NCBI GenBank assembly: GCA_030153045.1
Contig: JASLID010000075.1
Coordinates: 7,378-71,377, forward strand
From: Flavobacterium sp.
GTDB taxonomy: Bacteria; Bacteroidota; Bacteroidia; Flavobacteriales; Flavobacteriaceae
DNA length: 64,000 bases
Direction of reading: 5' to 3'
Part shown: piece by piece, positions 9,600-17,481 of the stretch
How positions within the stretch are numbered: the first letter of the stretch is position 1
How the letters are laid out: each line of letters begins with the position of its first letter
The notes under the pieces: generated by a model
The model's input: the letters and a program-made list of their open reading frames with translations, nothing else
What the model was told of the DNA's origin: nothing
Databases searched by the model: none
Translations under genes and position numbers: made by a program

Positions 9600-10268
9600 A
9601 TGCTTTCTTTTTTAAAAAAGTTTAAAACATTACTCATTGTACTTTCAATTTTATCAGTTGTTATTATTGCATTGTTTTACAGTGTTTTAAAACCTGAAAA
9701 ATCACTTCCTATTTATACACCATCGATGGTTAATCCAGAATTAGTGGATTCTACAATTCAATATGTAGCGAATAATCATATGATTTCCGACTTCAAGTTT
9801 ACCAATCAAAACGGTAAAACCATCACCCAAAAGGAGTACGAAGATAAAATTTATGTGGCCGATTTCTTTTTCACCACTTGCCCTACGATTTGCCCTATTA
9901 TGACTGACAATATGGTTTGGTTGCAGGAACAAATTAAAAACAATCCTAAAGTTATGTTACTCTCTCATTCCGTTACTCCTGACATTGATAGTGTTTCGGT
10001 TTTGAAAGCTTACGCGGAAAGAAAGGGAGTTATTGACAGTAAGTGGAATTTAGTAACTGGAAATAAAAAAGACATCTACTACATAGCTAGAAAATCGTAT
10101 TTGGCTGTCAAAACAGGAAAACCTGAAGAACTGTACGATATGGTACATACCGAAAATTTTGTTTTGGTAGATGAAAAACGTAGAGTTCGCGGATTTTATG
10201 ACGGAACAAAACGCGAAGAAGTCGAAAAACTCCTTGAAGACATTAATTTTTTGTGTAAAAAAGAGTAA
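9600..10268 (+). CDS. SCO1/SenC family copper-binding thioredoxin-fold protein
   Basis: This is a membrane-anchored periplasmic protein of 222 residues with one N-terminal helix (about 10-30) and a thioredoxin-like SCO domain. The copper-ligand set is complete: Cys94 and Cys98 in TCPTICP and His183 in DMVHTENF. SCO proteins deliver copper to the CuA site of cytochrome oxidase or act as thiol reductants. Length is normal for the family. The gene lies 78 bp before feoA in the same orientation, at the start of a metal-handling stretch, but has its own -7-like box, and feoA has another, so the two are probably separate transcripts. Confidence 0.92.
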   Translation: MLSFLKKFKTLLIVLSILSVVIIALFYSVLKPEKSLPIYTPSMVNPELVDSTIQYVANNHMISDFKFTNQNGKTITQKEYEDKIYVADFFFTTCPTICPIMTDNMVWLQEQIKNNPKVMLLSHSVTPDIDSVSVLKAYAERKGVIDSKWNLVTGNKKDIYYIARKSYLAVKTGKPEELYDMVHTENFVLVDEKRRVRGFYDGTKREEVEKLLEDINFLCKKE

Positions 10269-10294
10269 AATCTTAGCCAATTCACATTTAACAT

Positions 10295-10344
10295 ATTTAG
10301 TCGAATTATAATTATTACTTTTGCAATCTTAATTCAATCTAAAT
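10295..10344 (+). promoter_or_regulatory. feoA promoter with flanking inverted repeat
   Basis: A -7 box TACTTTTG lies at 10316-10323. It sits in the middle of an interrupted inverted repeat: left arm ATTTAGTCGAATTA (10295-10308) and right arm TAATTCAATCTAAAT (10330-10344), matching except for a single-base bulge and one mismatch. A dyad centred on a promoter suits binding of a dimeric repressor, but the low-GC context makes chance repeats common. Confidence 0.5.
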
Positions 10345-10346
10345 AA

Positions 10347-10589
10347 GTGGAAGTAAGTTTAGCACAATTACAAATTGGTCAAAAAGGAATCATTCAGGAT
10401 TTTGATATTGATTTAGTTCCTTTAAAATTACTCGAAATGGGATGCTTGCCTGGAAACGAAGTAACATTGCTTCAGGTGGCGCCGTTTGGTGATCCCTTGT
10501 ATCTAAACATAAATGATTCACACTTGGCCATCAGATTAGAAACCGCTAACGCTATTATTGTTCAAATTTCTAACTCAGACCCTAAATAA
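10347..10589 (+). CDS. feoA: FeoA ferrous iron transport accessory protein
   Basis: This 80-residue cytosolic protein has the SH3-like FeoA fold, recognisable from LKLLEMGCLPGNEVTLLQVAPFGDP and the end RLETANAIIVQ. FeoA is needed for ferrous iron uptake through FeoB, probably by modulating its GTPase. The start is GTG at 10347, three bases past the upstream inverted repeat; no in-frame ATG precedes the conserved core. Its stop overlaps the feoB ATG by one base (TAATG), so the pair is translationally coupled. Confidence 0.94.
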   Translation: MEVSLAQLQIGQKGIIQDFDIDLVPLKLLEMGCLPGNEVTLLQVAPFGDPLYLNINDSHLAIRLETANAIIVQISNSDPK

Positions 10590-12682
10590 TGAAAGTTGGA
10601 AATATCAATATTGCTTTAATAGGAAATCCTAATACTGGAAAAACGTCTGTATTTAACCAACTTACCGGTTTAAATCAACAGGTTGGAAATTATCCAGGAA
10701 TTACCGTTGAAAAAAAAGTAGGTATATGTAAATTAGCTTCAAACTTAAAAGCTACGATACTTGATTTACCTGGAACTTACAGTTTAAATGCCAGTTCTTT
10801 AGATGAGAATGTAGTGATTGAGTTATTGCTTAATAAAAACGATAAAGACTATCCAGATGTAGCTATTGTAGTTACCGAAGTAGAAAATTTGAAAAGAAAT
10901 TTACTTCTTTTCACACAAATAAAAGATTTAGAAATTCCTACTATTTTGGTCATCAATATGTCTGACCGAATGACTTATAAAGGGATTACATTGGACATTC
11001 CTTATTTGGAAAAAATTCTAAAAACAAAAATTGCACTTATCAGTTCTCGAAAAAAAGAAGGAATTGAAGATTTGAAAAATCTAATCATCAATTTCAGAAA
11101 TATTCCAACAGAACCTTGTTTGAATGCCTCAGAAATTGACCCAGAATATTTTGGGAGTTTACGCAAAGCATTCCCTAATCAGTTGTTATACAAATTATGG
11201 TTGGTCATCACCCAAGATGTAAATTTTGTAAAATTAGACCGAAAGGAATTACCCAATCCCTCTTTTACCAAATCGAAGGATCAACTAAAAAGGTTGCAAC
11301 ATAAAGAGACTATTAAAAGATATCAATTTATCAATGATGTTTTAAAAAATGGTCAAACGATTGATGTCAGCTCAGCTAAAGACTTGCGAAGTAAATTCGA
11401 CCGAATCTTAATGCATAAAGTATGGGGTTATGTTATTTTCTTTCTGATTCTAATGTTGATTTTTCAATCTATTTTTGATTGGAGCAGTATTCCAATGGAA
11501 TTTATCGACAGTAGTTTCGCGTCATTGGCTTCATGGACAGAAACCCAATTACCCGAAGGTGTTTTAACCAATTTAATAGTGCAAGGAATTATTCCAGGAT
11601 TGGGCGGTATCATTATTTTCATCCCTCAAATTGCATTTTTATTTTTATTCATTTCCATACTCGAAGAAAGTGGCTATATGAGTCGTGTGGTTTTTTTAAT
11701 GGATAAATCGATGCGTAAATTTGGTCTTTCAGGCAAAAGTGTCGTGCCACTTATTTCAGGAACTGCTTGTGCCATCCCGGCTATTATGGCTACCAGAAAT
11801 ATCGAAAATTGGAAAGAACGACTGGTTACGATTTTAGTCACGCCGTTTACAACCTGTTCTGCAAGATTGCCTGTTTATGCCATTATTATTTCGCTAATTA
11901 TTCCAAATAAAAGAGTTTTATGGATCTTTAATTATCAAGGGTTTACTTTAATGTTGCTGTATCTTATCGGGTTTTTAATGGCACTGATTTCAGCTTTAGT
12001 ATTACACAAAACCTTGAAAATTGAATCAAAAAGTTACTTTGTAGTGGAAATGCCAAACTACAAGTTGCCTATGTTCAAAAATGTTGCGATTAATGTGATT
12101 GAAAAAACCAAATCGTTTGTTTTTGGAGCAGGAAAAATAATTTTAGCTTTATCGGTAATTTTATGGTTTTTAGCTTCTTACAGTCCTAGTGCTAATTTTG
12201 ATAATGCCGAAAAAATCATTGCAAGTCAATCTGCACCAAATGAAAATATTGACGCCAAAGTAGCATCGTACAAATTAGAAAACTCTTATATAGGTAAAAT
12301 AGGAAAATCTATTGAGCCTGTTATTGCTCCTTTGGGTTACGACTGGAAAATTGGGATTGCCATCGTGACATCGTTTGCTGCCCGAGAAGTTTTTGTTGGA
12401 ACTTTGGCCACTATCTATAGTATTGAAGGCTCCGAAGATCAAGAAGCAACAATCAGACAAAAACTATCAGAAGAAGTAAATCCAGTTACGGGTGACAAAT
12501 TATTTAATGTCGCTTCTGGTGTTTCATTAATGTTGTTTTATGCTTTTGCCATGCAATGTATGAGTACCTTAGCTATTACTAAGAAAGAAACTAATTCCTG
12601 GAAATGGCCGGCAATTCAGTTGGTGTTCATGTCAGGGTTTGCGTATACAGTTGCCTTAATTGCTTATCAAATTTTGAAGTAA
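10589..12682 (+). CDS. feoB: FeoB ferrous iron transporter
   Basis: This 697-residue GTP-dependent Fe(II) permease lies in the inner membrane. The N-terminal G domain has G1 GNPNTGKT (12-19), G3 DLPG (59-62) and G4 NMSD (123-126). The membrane part carries two Gate motifs (GLGGIIIFIPQIAFLF... and FGAGKIILALSVILWFL) and the conserved SGTACAIPAIMATR and FTTCSARLPVY segments, whose Cys residues are thought to line the iron path. Length is typical of the short Bacteroidota FeoB. The gene is coupled to feoA before it and to a small Cys-rich partner after it, by one-base overlaps on both sides. Confidence 0.97.
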   Translation: MKVGNINIALIGNPNTGKTSVFNQLTGLNQQVGNYPGITVEKKVGICKLASNLKATILDLPGTYSLNASSLDENVVIELLLNKNDKDYPDVAIVVTEVENLKRNLLLFTQIKDLEIPTILVINMSDRMTYKGITLDIPYLEKILKTKIALISSRKKEGIEDLKNLIINFRNIPTEPCLNASEIDPEYFGSLRKAFPNQLLYKLWLVITQDVNFVKLDRKELPNPSFTKSKDQLKRLQHKETIKRYQFINDVLKNGQTIDVSSAKDLRSKFDRILMHKVWGYVIFFLILMLIFQSIFDWSSIPMEFIDSSFASLASWTETQLPEGVLTNLIVQGIIPGLGGIIIFIPQIAFLFLFISILEESGYMSRVVFLMDKSMRKFGLSGKSVVPLISGTACAIPAIMATRNIENWKERLVTILVTPFTTCSARLPVYAIIISLIIPNKRVLWIFNYQGFTLMLLYLIGFLMALISALVLHKTLKIESKSYFVVEMPNYKLPMFKNVAINVIEKTKSFVFGAGKIILALSVILWFLASYSPSANFDNAEKIIASQSAPNENIDAKVASYKLENSYIGKIGKSIEPVIAPLGYDWKIGIAIVTSFAAREVFVGTLATIYSIEGSEDQEATIRQKLSEEVNPVTGDKLFNVASGVSLMLFYAFAMQCMSTLAITKKETNSWKWPAIQLVFMSGFAYTVALIAYQILK

Positions 12683-12801
12683 TGCAAGAAATTATAGCTT
12701 TTTCATTATTAGCCATTGCAGTTTTATTTCTGTACCAAAAATTCTTTGGAAAAAAGAAAGCTAAGAAAAACTGCGGAGATAGTGATTGTGGCTGTAGTTA
12801 A
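12682..12801 (+). CDS. FeoB-associated Cys-rich membrane protein
   Basis: This small protein of 39 residues starts at the ATG overlapping the feoB stop (TAATG). One membrane helix (about residues 4-19) is followed by a basic stretch, KKKAKK, and a Cys-rich tail with three cysteines, CGDSDCGCS. This layout is that of the FeoB-associated Cys-rich family (FeoC-like position), which probably assists or senses iron at FeoB. Its stop codon overlaps the convergent lipoprotein stop by three bases. Size and context make the call secure although function within the family is little studied. Confidence 0.88.
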   Translation: MQEIIAFSLLAIAVLFLYQKFFGKKKAKKNCGDSDCGCS

Positions 12802-13193
12802 TACAGCAATTTGATAAAATAATCTTCTAATTTTACCGAAACACCATCTTTAGGATAAGGCAAAACGGAAATACCTTTAAACGTTTCTTTGCTTTCAGAC
12901 AAATGTTTTTTGAACCAAGCAGTAACTTTTTCTTGATTATTTGGATTTAATGTTAATTGCACTTGCTCTACTATTTTTCCATTGTCATAAGCAGCTACTT
13001 CAAAATTCACCTCTCCGGCCCAAATGCATTGTACATTTTCCGGACAACGAGAATCATTTATGATTTTCACCAATACAATTTCTTTGTCTGACTTAGAATC
13101 TAATTTCTGATTGATTTCGTCATTGCTTTTTTGTGCCGATGCGCAACTATTCAATATTAAAATGAAACTACAAAAAAGAAGTATTTTTTTCAT
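12798..13193 (-). CDS. Conserved lipoprotein with paired cysteines, in mnt gene string
   Basis: This is a predicted lipoprotein of 131 residues with a signal peptide ending ILNSC (lipid-modified Cys17). The mature part carries the conserved stretch NDSRCPENVQCIWAGE, with two cysteines five residues apart, likely a disulfide or a metal site. I do not know a function; similar small Bacteroidota lipoproteins share the RCP-CxWAGE signature. It follows mntR by 42 bp on the same strand, so it may be the third gene of mntH-mntR-lipoprotein and share metal-dependent control. No terminator separates it from the convergent feo genes. Confidence 0.7.
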   Translation of the reverse strand: MKKILLFCSFILILNSCASAQKSNDEINQKLDSKSDKEIVLVKIINDSRCPENVQCIWAGEVNFEVAAYDNGKIVEQVQLTLNPNNQEKVTAWFKKHLSESKETFKGISVLPYPKDGVSVKLEDYFIKLLY

Positions 13194-13235
13194 GGCTTGG
13201 GGTTTTTAGTATTCAATCAAATACAATACCACAAG

Positions 13236-13889
13236 TTACACTTTTTTCACAAAGAGATTTCCAGCTATTTTATTGGAGATGGTAATTTCTTTTGCATCCA
13301 CTTTTATTTTTAAGGATAAATCGAAGGTTTCTTTCGAAAGAATTTCGATTTTTGAGCCCAGGGCAATTTCCTGTTTGTCCAAGTATTTTAAAAATTCAGA
13401 AGAAGTGTCTTTTACACCCACACAAATCCCTACTTGTTTTTCAGTAAGTTCAGAAAGCAATTGCTTGTCAATTTTTATAATTTGCCCATCCGCATTTGGA
13501 ATAGGATCTCCGTGAGGATCTTCGGTTGGAAAATTTAAAAAAGCATCCAATTTATTGATTAATTTTTCCGATTTGATGTGTTCTAATTGTTCGGCTATAT
13601 CATGGACTTCGTCCCAAGGAAAATCTAGTTTTTCAACCAAAAAAACTTCCCACAAACGGTGTTTTCTCACAATCATTTTTGCCGAATGCAACCCATTTTC
13701 GGTTAACGAAACACCTTGGTATTTTTTGTAGTGAACCAAATCTTTATCGGCTAATTTTTTCAACATATCTGTCACTGAAGAAGCCTTGGTTTCCATTTTT
13801 TCGGCAATGGCATTCGTACTGATTTCTGAATCCAGTAGCGTTGTTAAATGGTATATGGTTTTGAGATAATTTTCTTCTGAAAAAGTCAT
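13236..13889 (-). CDS. mntR: DtxR/MntR family metal-dependent transcriptional regulator
   Basis: This is a 217-residue repressor. An N-terminal winged helix (about 1-65, with ISTNAIAEKMETKASSVTDMLKKLADKDLV) is followed by a dimerisation/metal-binding domain (VRKHRLWEVFLVEKL, DEVHDIAEQLEHI, with the E, H and C/D ligand region) and a C-terminal FeoA/SH3-like domain (about 145-217). Such proteins bind Mn(II) or Fe(II) and repress metal importers. The gene starts three bases after mntH stops, so importer and regulator are co-transcribed, a standard autoregulated layout. Metal specificity (Mn or Fe) is not decided by sequence; the name follows the Nramp partner. Confidence 0.9.
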   Translation of the reverse strand: MTFSEENYLKTIYHLTTLLDSEISTNAIAEKMETKASSVTDMLKKLADKDLVHYKKYQGVSLTENGLHSAKMIVRKHRLWEVFLVEKLDFPWDEVHDIAEQLEHIKSEKLINKLDAFLNFPTEDPHGDPIPNADGQIIKIDKQLLSELTEKQVGICVGVKDTSSEFLKYLDKQEIALGSKIEILSKETFDLSLKIKVDAKEITISNKIAGNLFVKKV

Positions 13890-13892
13890 TTC

Positions 13893-15764
13893 TTATTTTT
13901 TTACAATAAACAATGGGATTGAAATTTCATGACGTAACTTGTCGACAGTAGTTCCAAAAAGCAAGTCTTTGAACCCGCTATGACCATGTGTCCCCATCAC
14001 TAATATATCGAAAGTACCTTCGTTAATAATTTTCGGAATGGCTTTGTTTGGTTTTCCAAAACCTAAAACTGTTTCCACTTTGAATCCCTTCTCAGTAAGC
14101 ATGGTTTTATAATCTTCCAATAGTTTTTCGTCAATAGATGTTTCGCAATCGTCAATATCTTCACCATACATCAATGCTCCAACGGTTTCCACCACATGAA
14201 TTAGGGTATAATTTGCTCCCTTTCCACCAAATTCAAATGCACTATTAATAGCAACTTCATCAGCACTCGAAAAATCTACCGTAACTGCAACATTCTTTTT
14301 ATTGTAAATTTCTGCAGGTGAAAATTGTAATTTTAAGTGGTGTGGTGAATGATTTAAAATATCTGCTTTTGGTTTAGAGATAAAAGGTCTAAAAACAATA
14401 TACAATAATAAGAATAAGAAACCTATTGCCAACGGAACTACCGTTAACCACAAAACAATTGGGTTTTCTGAAGATTCTAAAAGACCTACAATTTCCGAAT
14501 AGACTAATTTAGCATTCAAGGAAACGATGATAGAAGCGATTAACCAAGCCGCAATTTGAGTAGTTCTACTAATGTGGAATCCTTTCATTTTAGTTTTATC
14601 ACTTACAAAATGGATTAATGGAATAATGGCAAAGCCCAATTGCAAACTTAAAATTACTTGACTTAAAATTAGCATTTTTCCGGTTACACTTTCTCCAAAA
14701 ACAGAAATCACAATCACAGCAGGCACAATAGCGATTAAACGAGTCAAGATGCGTCGCACCCACGGTTGAATTCGTAAATTCAAATACCCTTCCATAATAA
14801 TTTGTCCTGCTAAAGTTCCTGTTACGGTCGAACTTTGTCCTGCCGCAATTAAAGCCACCGCAAATAATATAGGCGCCCATTTGGTTCCCAACATAGGTTC
14901 TAATAATCGATGTGCATCCTGAATTTCAGCAACATTATACATCCCGGCTTTATAAAATGTTGCTGCAGCTAAAATTAAAATAGCAGCGTTGACAAAGAAA
15001 GCCAAATTCAAAGCAATAGTCGAATCAATGAGGTTGTATTTCAGAGCTTGTAGAATCCCTTTTTTACTTCGATCAAATTTTCGGGTTTGCACTAAAGACG
15101 AATGCAAGTATAAATTATGCGGCATTACCGTTGCACCAATAATTCCAATAGCAATATATAAAGCGCCTTCTCCAGGTAAAGTCGGAATTAATCCTGTTAA
15201 TACTTTTCCCATTTCCGGTTGCGCAAAAATCATTTCAAATATGAATGAAAATCCAATGATAGCAACCAAAGCAATGATAAATGCTTCCATTTTACGAATT
15301 CCTTTATTAATAAGAAAGAGTAACAAAAAAGTATCTAAAACCGTAATAATCACACCGTTAATTAGTGAAATATCGAAGAGTAGGTTTAAACCGATGGCCA
15401 TCCCTAATACTTCGGCCAAATCACAGGCCGCAATGGCAATTTCAGCTAAAAAGTATAAAATATAATTGATAAATGGAGAATACGTTTCGCGTGAAGCTTG
15501 CGCTAAATCCCTTTGAGTTACGATTCCTAATCTAGCGCTTAAACTTTGTAAAAGCAACGCCATGATGTTACTCATTAACAATACCCAAATCAAAGCGTAC
15601 CCAAACTGGCTACCACCTGCTAAGTCTGTCGCCCAATTTCCTGGATCCATATAACCCACACTTACCAAATAAGCAGGGCCAAAAAAGGCTAATATTTTTC
15701 TAAAAACAGTGGTTTTATTCTGTGTTGAAACCGATTCGTGAACTTCTTCTAACGATTTACTCAT
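13893..15764 (-). CDS. mntH: Nramp divalent metal transporter fused to a UspA domain
   Basis: This protein has 623 residues. Residues about 20-450 are an Nramp Mn(II)/Fe(II) transporter with the TM1 motif DPGN (40-43) and TM6 motif MPHNLYLHS, both metal ligands. Residues about 487-623 form a universal stress protein domain ending MGTHGHSGFKDLLFGTT, the UspA nucleotide-binding signature GxxGx9G(S/T). The ATG at 15764 is preferred over one seven codons upstream, because the -7 box occupies 15785-15792 and the longer start would precede the transcript. The gene is divergent from the di-haem oxidoreductase operon and coupled to mntR. The fusion suggests nucleotide-responsive control of transport; that is inference. 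Confidence 0.92.
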   Translation of the reverse strand: MSKSLEEVHESVSTQNKTTVFRKILAFFGPAYLVSVGYMDPGNWATDLAGGSQFGYALIWVLLMSNIMALLLQSLSARLGIVTQRDLAQASRETYSPFINYILYFLAEIAIAACDLAEVLGMAIGLNLLFDISLINGVIITVLDTFLLLFLINKGIRKMEAFIIALVAIIGFSFIFEMIFAQPEMGKVLTGLIPTLPGEGALYIAIGIIGATVMPHNLYLHSSLVQTRKFDRSKKGILQALKYNLIDSTIALNLAFFVNAAILILAAATFYKAGMYNVAEIQDAHRLLEPMLGTKWAPILFAVALIAAGQSSTVTGTLAGQIIMEGYLNLRIQPWVRRILTRLIAIVPAVIVISVFGESVTGKMLILSQVILSLQLGFAIIPLIHFVSDKTKMKGFHISRTTQIAAWLIASIIVSLNAKLVYSEIVGLLESSENPIVLWLTVVPLAIGFLFLLLYIVFRPFISKPKADILNHSPHHLKLQFSPAEIYNKKNVAVTVDFSSADEVAINSAFEFGGKGANYTLIHVVETVGALMYGEDIDDCETSIDEKLLEDYKTMLTEKGFKVETVLGFGKPNKAIPKIINEGTFDILVMGTHGHSGFKDLLFGTTVDKLRHEISIPLFIVKK

Positions 15765-15784
15765 GGTTAAATAATTAATTGTCA

Positions 15785-15792
15785 CAAATATA
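15785..15792 (-). promoter_or_regulatory. Candidate -7 box of mntH
   Basis: On the minus strand this reads TATATTTG (TAnnTTTG), 20 bases before the chosen mntH ATG. It decides the start, since an upstream ATG at 15785 overlaps the box itself. Confidence 0.65.
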
Positions 15793-15801
15793 ATTAAATT
15801 T

Positions 15802-15841
15802 TTTGCTTTGTATCAGTATATTTTTTAGTTTTGTCTAAAAA
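15802..15841 (+). promoter_or_regulatory. Promoter and candidate metalloregulator operator of the di-haem operon
   Basis: TTTG at 15802-15805, a 20-bp spacer and TAGTTTTG at 15826-15833 form a good flavobacterial promoter. The -7 box is embedded in the palindrome TTTTTAG-TTTTGT-CTAAAAA (about 15822-15841), with 7-bp arms and a 6-bp centre. TTTAG/CTAAA half-sites resemble the outer half-sites of DtxR/MntR-type operators. The mntR gene lies in the divergent operon, so repression of this promoter by MntR is a reasonable guess. Confidence 0.5.
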
Positions 15842-15854
15842 TTATATTACACAA

Positions 15855-17039
15855 ATGAAAATTTTAAAATCAATACTATTATTTACGCTTTTTATATTTG
15901 CTTCTTGCGAGCCTTCGTATGTTGATGTTCCGGCAGATGATGAGTTATTAGACGGTCCGATTGATGGTCTTTCAACTGAAGAGTCAGCTCGATTTTTAAA
16001 AGGAGATGAAGCATTTGGTGAAGTTTTCACTCGCGAAACTGGTTTAGGATCTACGTTTGTATCCACAAGTTGTATTAGTTGTCATGCTGGAGATGGGAAA
16101 GGACATCCTTTTACAACATTGGTTAGATTCGGTCAAGCCGATGAAAACGGAAATACTTTTTTGCATTTAGGAGGACCACAGCTACAAAACAGAGCCTTAC
16201 CGGGGTATATGCCAGAACAAATTCCTTTTGGAGCGACTTTTGCAAAATTTACACCGCCAGCCAATACTGGTTTAGGGTTTTTACAATACCTTACAGATGC
16301 TGATATTCTAGCGATGGCCGATCCAACTGATACTAATGGGGATGGAATTTCGGGAGTGCCCAACTGGGTTTCAATGCCAGGGTATATCAATGCTGAAAAT
16401 GCCATTGAACAAAACGGAAAATATATTGGTCGCTTTGGAAAAAAAGCTGCTGCACATAATTTGTTACACCAAACCGTTAATGCGTACAATCAGGATATTG
16501 GAATTACCTCTGCATACAACCCGATAGACGCTTATACGAATGAAGAAATCGATCCGGAAATAGGAACAAGCACGGTTAATGATGTGGTATTTTATCTAAA
16601 AACATTAAAAGCACCCATTCAACGCAATCAAAATGATGCGGTGGTAAATCAAGGAAAAAATTTATTCAATCAAATCAATTGTGTAGGTTGTCATAAATCG
16701 GAATTGAAAACAGGTTATTCACCAATTAGCGCTTTGTCTTTCAAGACATTTTCACCGTACACCGACTTGCTTTTACACGATATGGGACCTGGTTTAGATG
16801 ACGGTTATACCGAAGGAGTTGCCAAAACTTACGAGTGGAAAACACCGGCATTATGGGGATTGGGACTTTCAGAAAACGCTCAAGGCGGGAATATGTTTTT
16901 AATGCACGATGGAAGAGCCAGAAGTATTGAAGATGCCATTTCGATGCACGGAGGGGAAGCAACCAATAGTAAAGCTGCATTTAATAATTTGTCGCAAGAT
17001 GATAAAAATGCAGTGATTAAATTCTTAAAATCTTTGTAA
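15855..17039 (+). CDS. Di-haem oxidoreductase (DUF1111, putative peroxidase) lipoprotein
   Basis: This is a 394-residue c-type cytochrome. The signal ends IFASC (lipid-modified Cys18). Two haem-attachment motifs are seen: CISCH at 73-77 and CVGCH at 276-280. The spacing and the segments WKTPALWGLG and HDGRARSIEDAISMHGGEA are those of the di-haem oxidoreductase/putative peroxidase family (called thiol oxidoreductase in older annotation), related to MauG and bacterial cytochrome c peroxidases. The start is set at ATG 15855, because an in-frame TTG at 15831 lies inside the -7 box. It is first in an operon with a Rieske protein and a barrel; the electron donor and substrate are unknown. Confidence 0.88.
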   Translation: MKILKSILLFTLFIFASCEPSYVDVPADDELLDGPIDGLSTEESARFLKGDEAFGEVFTRETGLGSTFVSTSCISCHAGDGKGHPFTTLVRFGQADENGNTFLHLGGPQLQNRALPGYMPEQIPFGATFAKFTPPANTGLGFLQYLTDADILAMADPTDTNGDGISGVPNWVSMPGYINAENAIEQNGKYIGRFGKKAAAHNLLHQTVNAYNQDIGITSAYNPIDAYTNEEIDPEIGTSTVNDVVFYLKTLKAPIQRNQNDAVVNQGKNLFNQINCVGCHKSELKTGYSPISALSFKTFSPYTDLLLHDMGPGLDDGYTEGVAKTYEWKTPALWGLGLSENAQGGNMFLMHDGRARSIEDAISMHGGEATNSKAAFNNLSQDDKNAVIKFLKSL

Positions 17040-17040
17040 A

Positions 17041-17481
17041 ATGAACAGAAAAGAATTTTTAAAAACGTGTGGTTTTGGTTGTTTGGCTGGACTTGTTGGG
17101 GTTTCATTGTTGGAAAGCTGTTCTTCTTCTCAGGTTTTAAATAAAGAAATAAAAGGCTCTGATATTTTAGTTCCTGTGGCTGATTTTGAAATAAAATCAG
17201 AAGGAAAAACGGAATATAAAAAATACCTAATCGTTCAAAATGAAATTTTGCAATATCCTATTTGCGTTTATAGATACGATGCCAAAAATTACTCGGCTTT
17301 ACTAATGAAATGCACGCATCAAGGAGCAGAATTACAAGCTTTTGGCGATAAATTGCAATGCGCGGCACACGGAAGTGAATTTAGCAGTAACGGTGTTGTC
17401 GAATCTGGTCCTGCTCAGGAAGATTTGAGAAAATTCCCGATTATCATTGAAAACAATACTTTAAAAATATCCTTAAAATGA
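17041..17481 (+). CDS. Rieske [2Fe-2S] protein, exported
   Basis: This 146-residue protein has an N-terminal export signal, NRKEFLKTCGFG, with a Tat-like RKxFLK motif and a Cys27 that may be lipidated (LLESC, an imperfect lipobox). A Rieske domain fills the rest, with cluster ligands Cys91 and His93 (CTHQG) and Cys107 and His110 (CAAHGSEF). It is a stand-alone Rieske ferredoxin-like electron carrier, not a bc1 subunit, as no cytochrome b is near. It starts one base after the di-haem oxidoreductase stop and overlaps the following barrel gene by 4 bp (ATGA), so the three are surely co-expressed. It is a likely redox partner of the di-haem enzyme. Confidence 0.9.
   Translation: MNRKEFLKTCGFGCLAGLVGVSLLESCSSSQVLNKEIKGSDILVPVADFEIKSEGKTEYKKYLIVQNEILQYPICVYRYDAKNYSALLMKCTHQGAELQAFGDKLQCAAHGSEFSSNGVVESGPAQEDLRKFPIIIENNTLKISLK

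Noticed and set aside
14989..15465. Open frame antisense to mntH
   Set aside because: It lies wholly inside the Nramp membrane domain; its product has no recognisable motif and no promoter.
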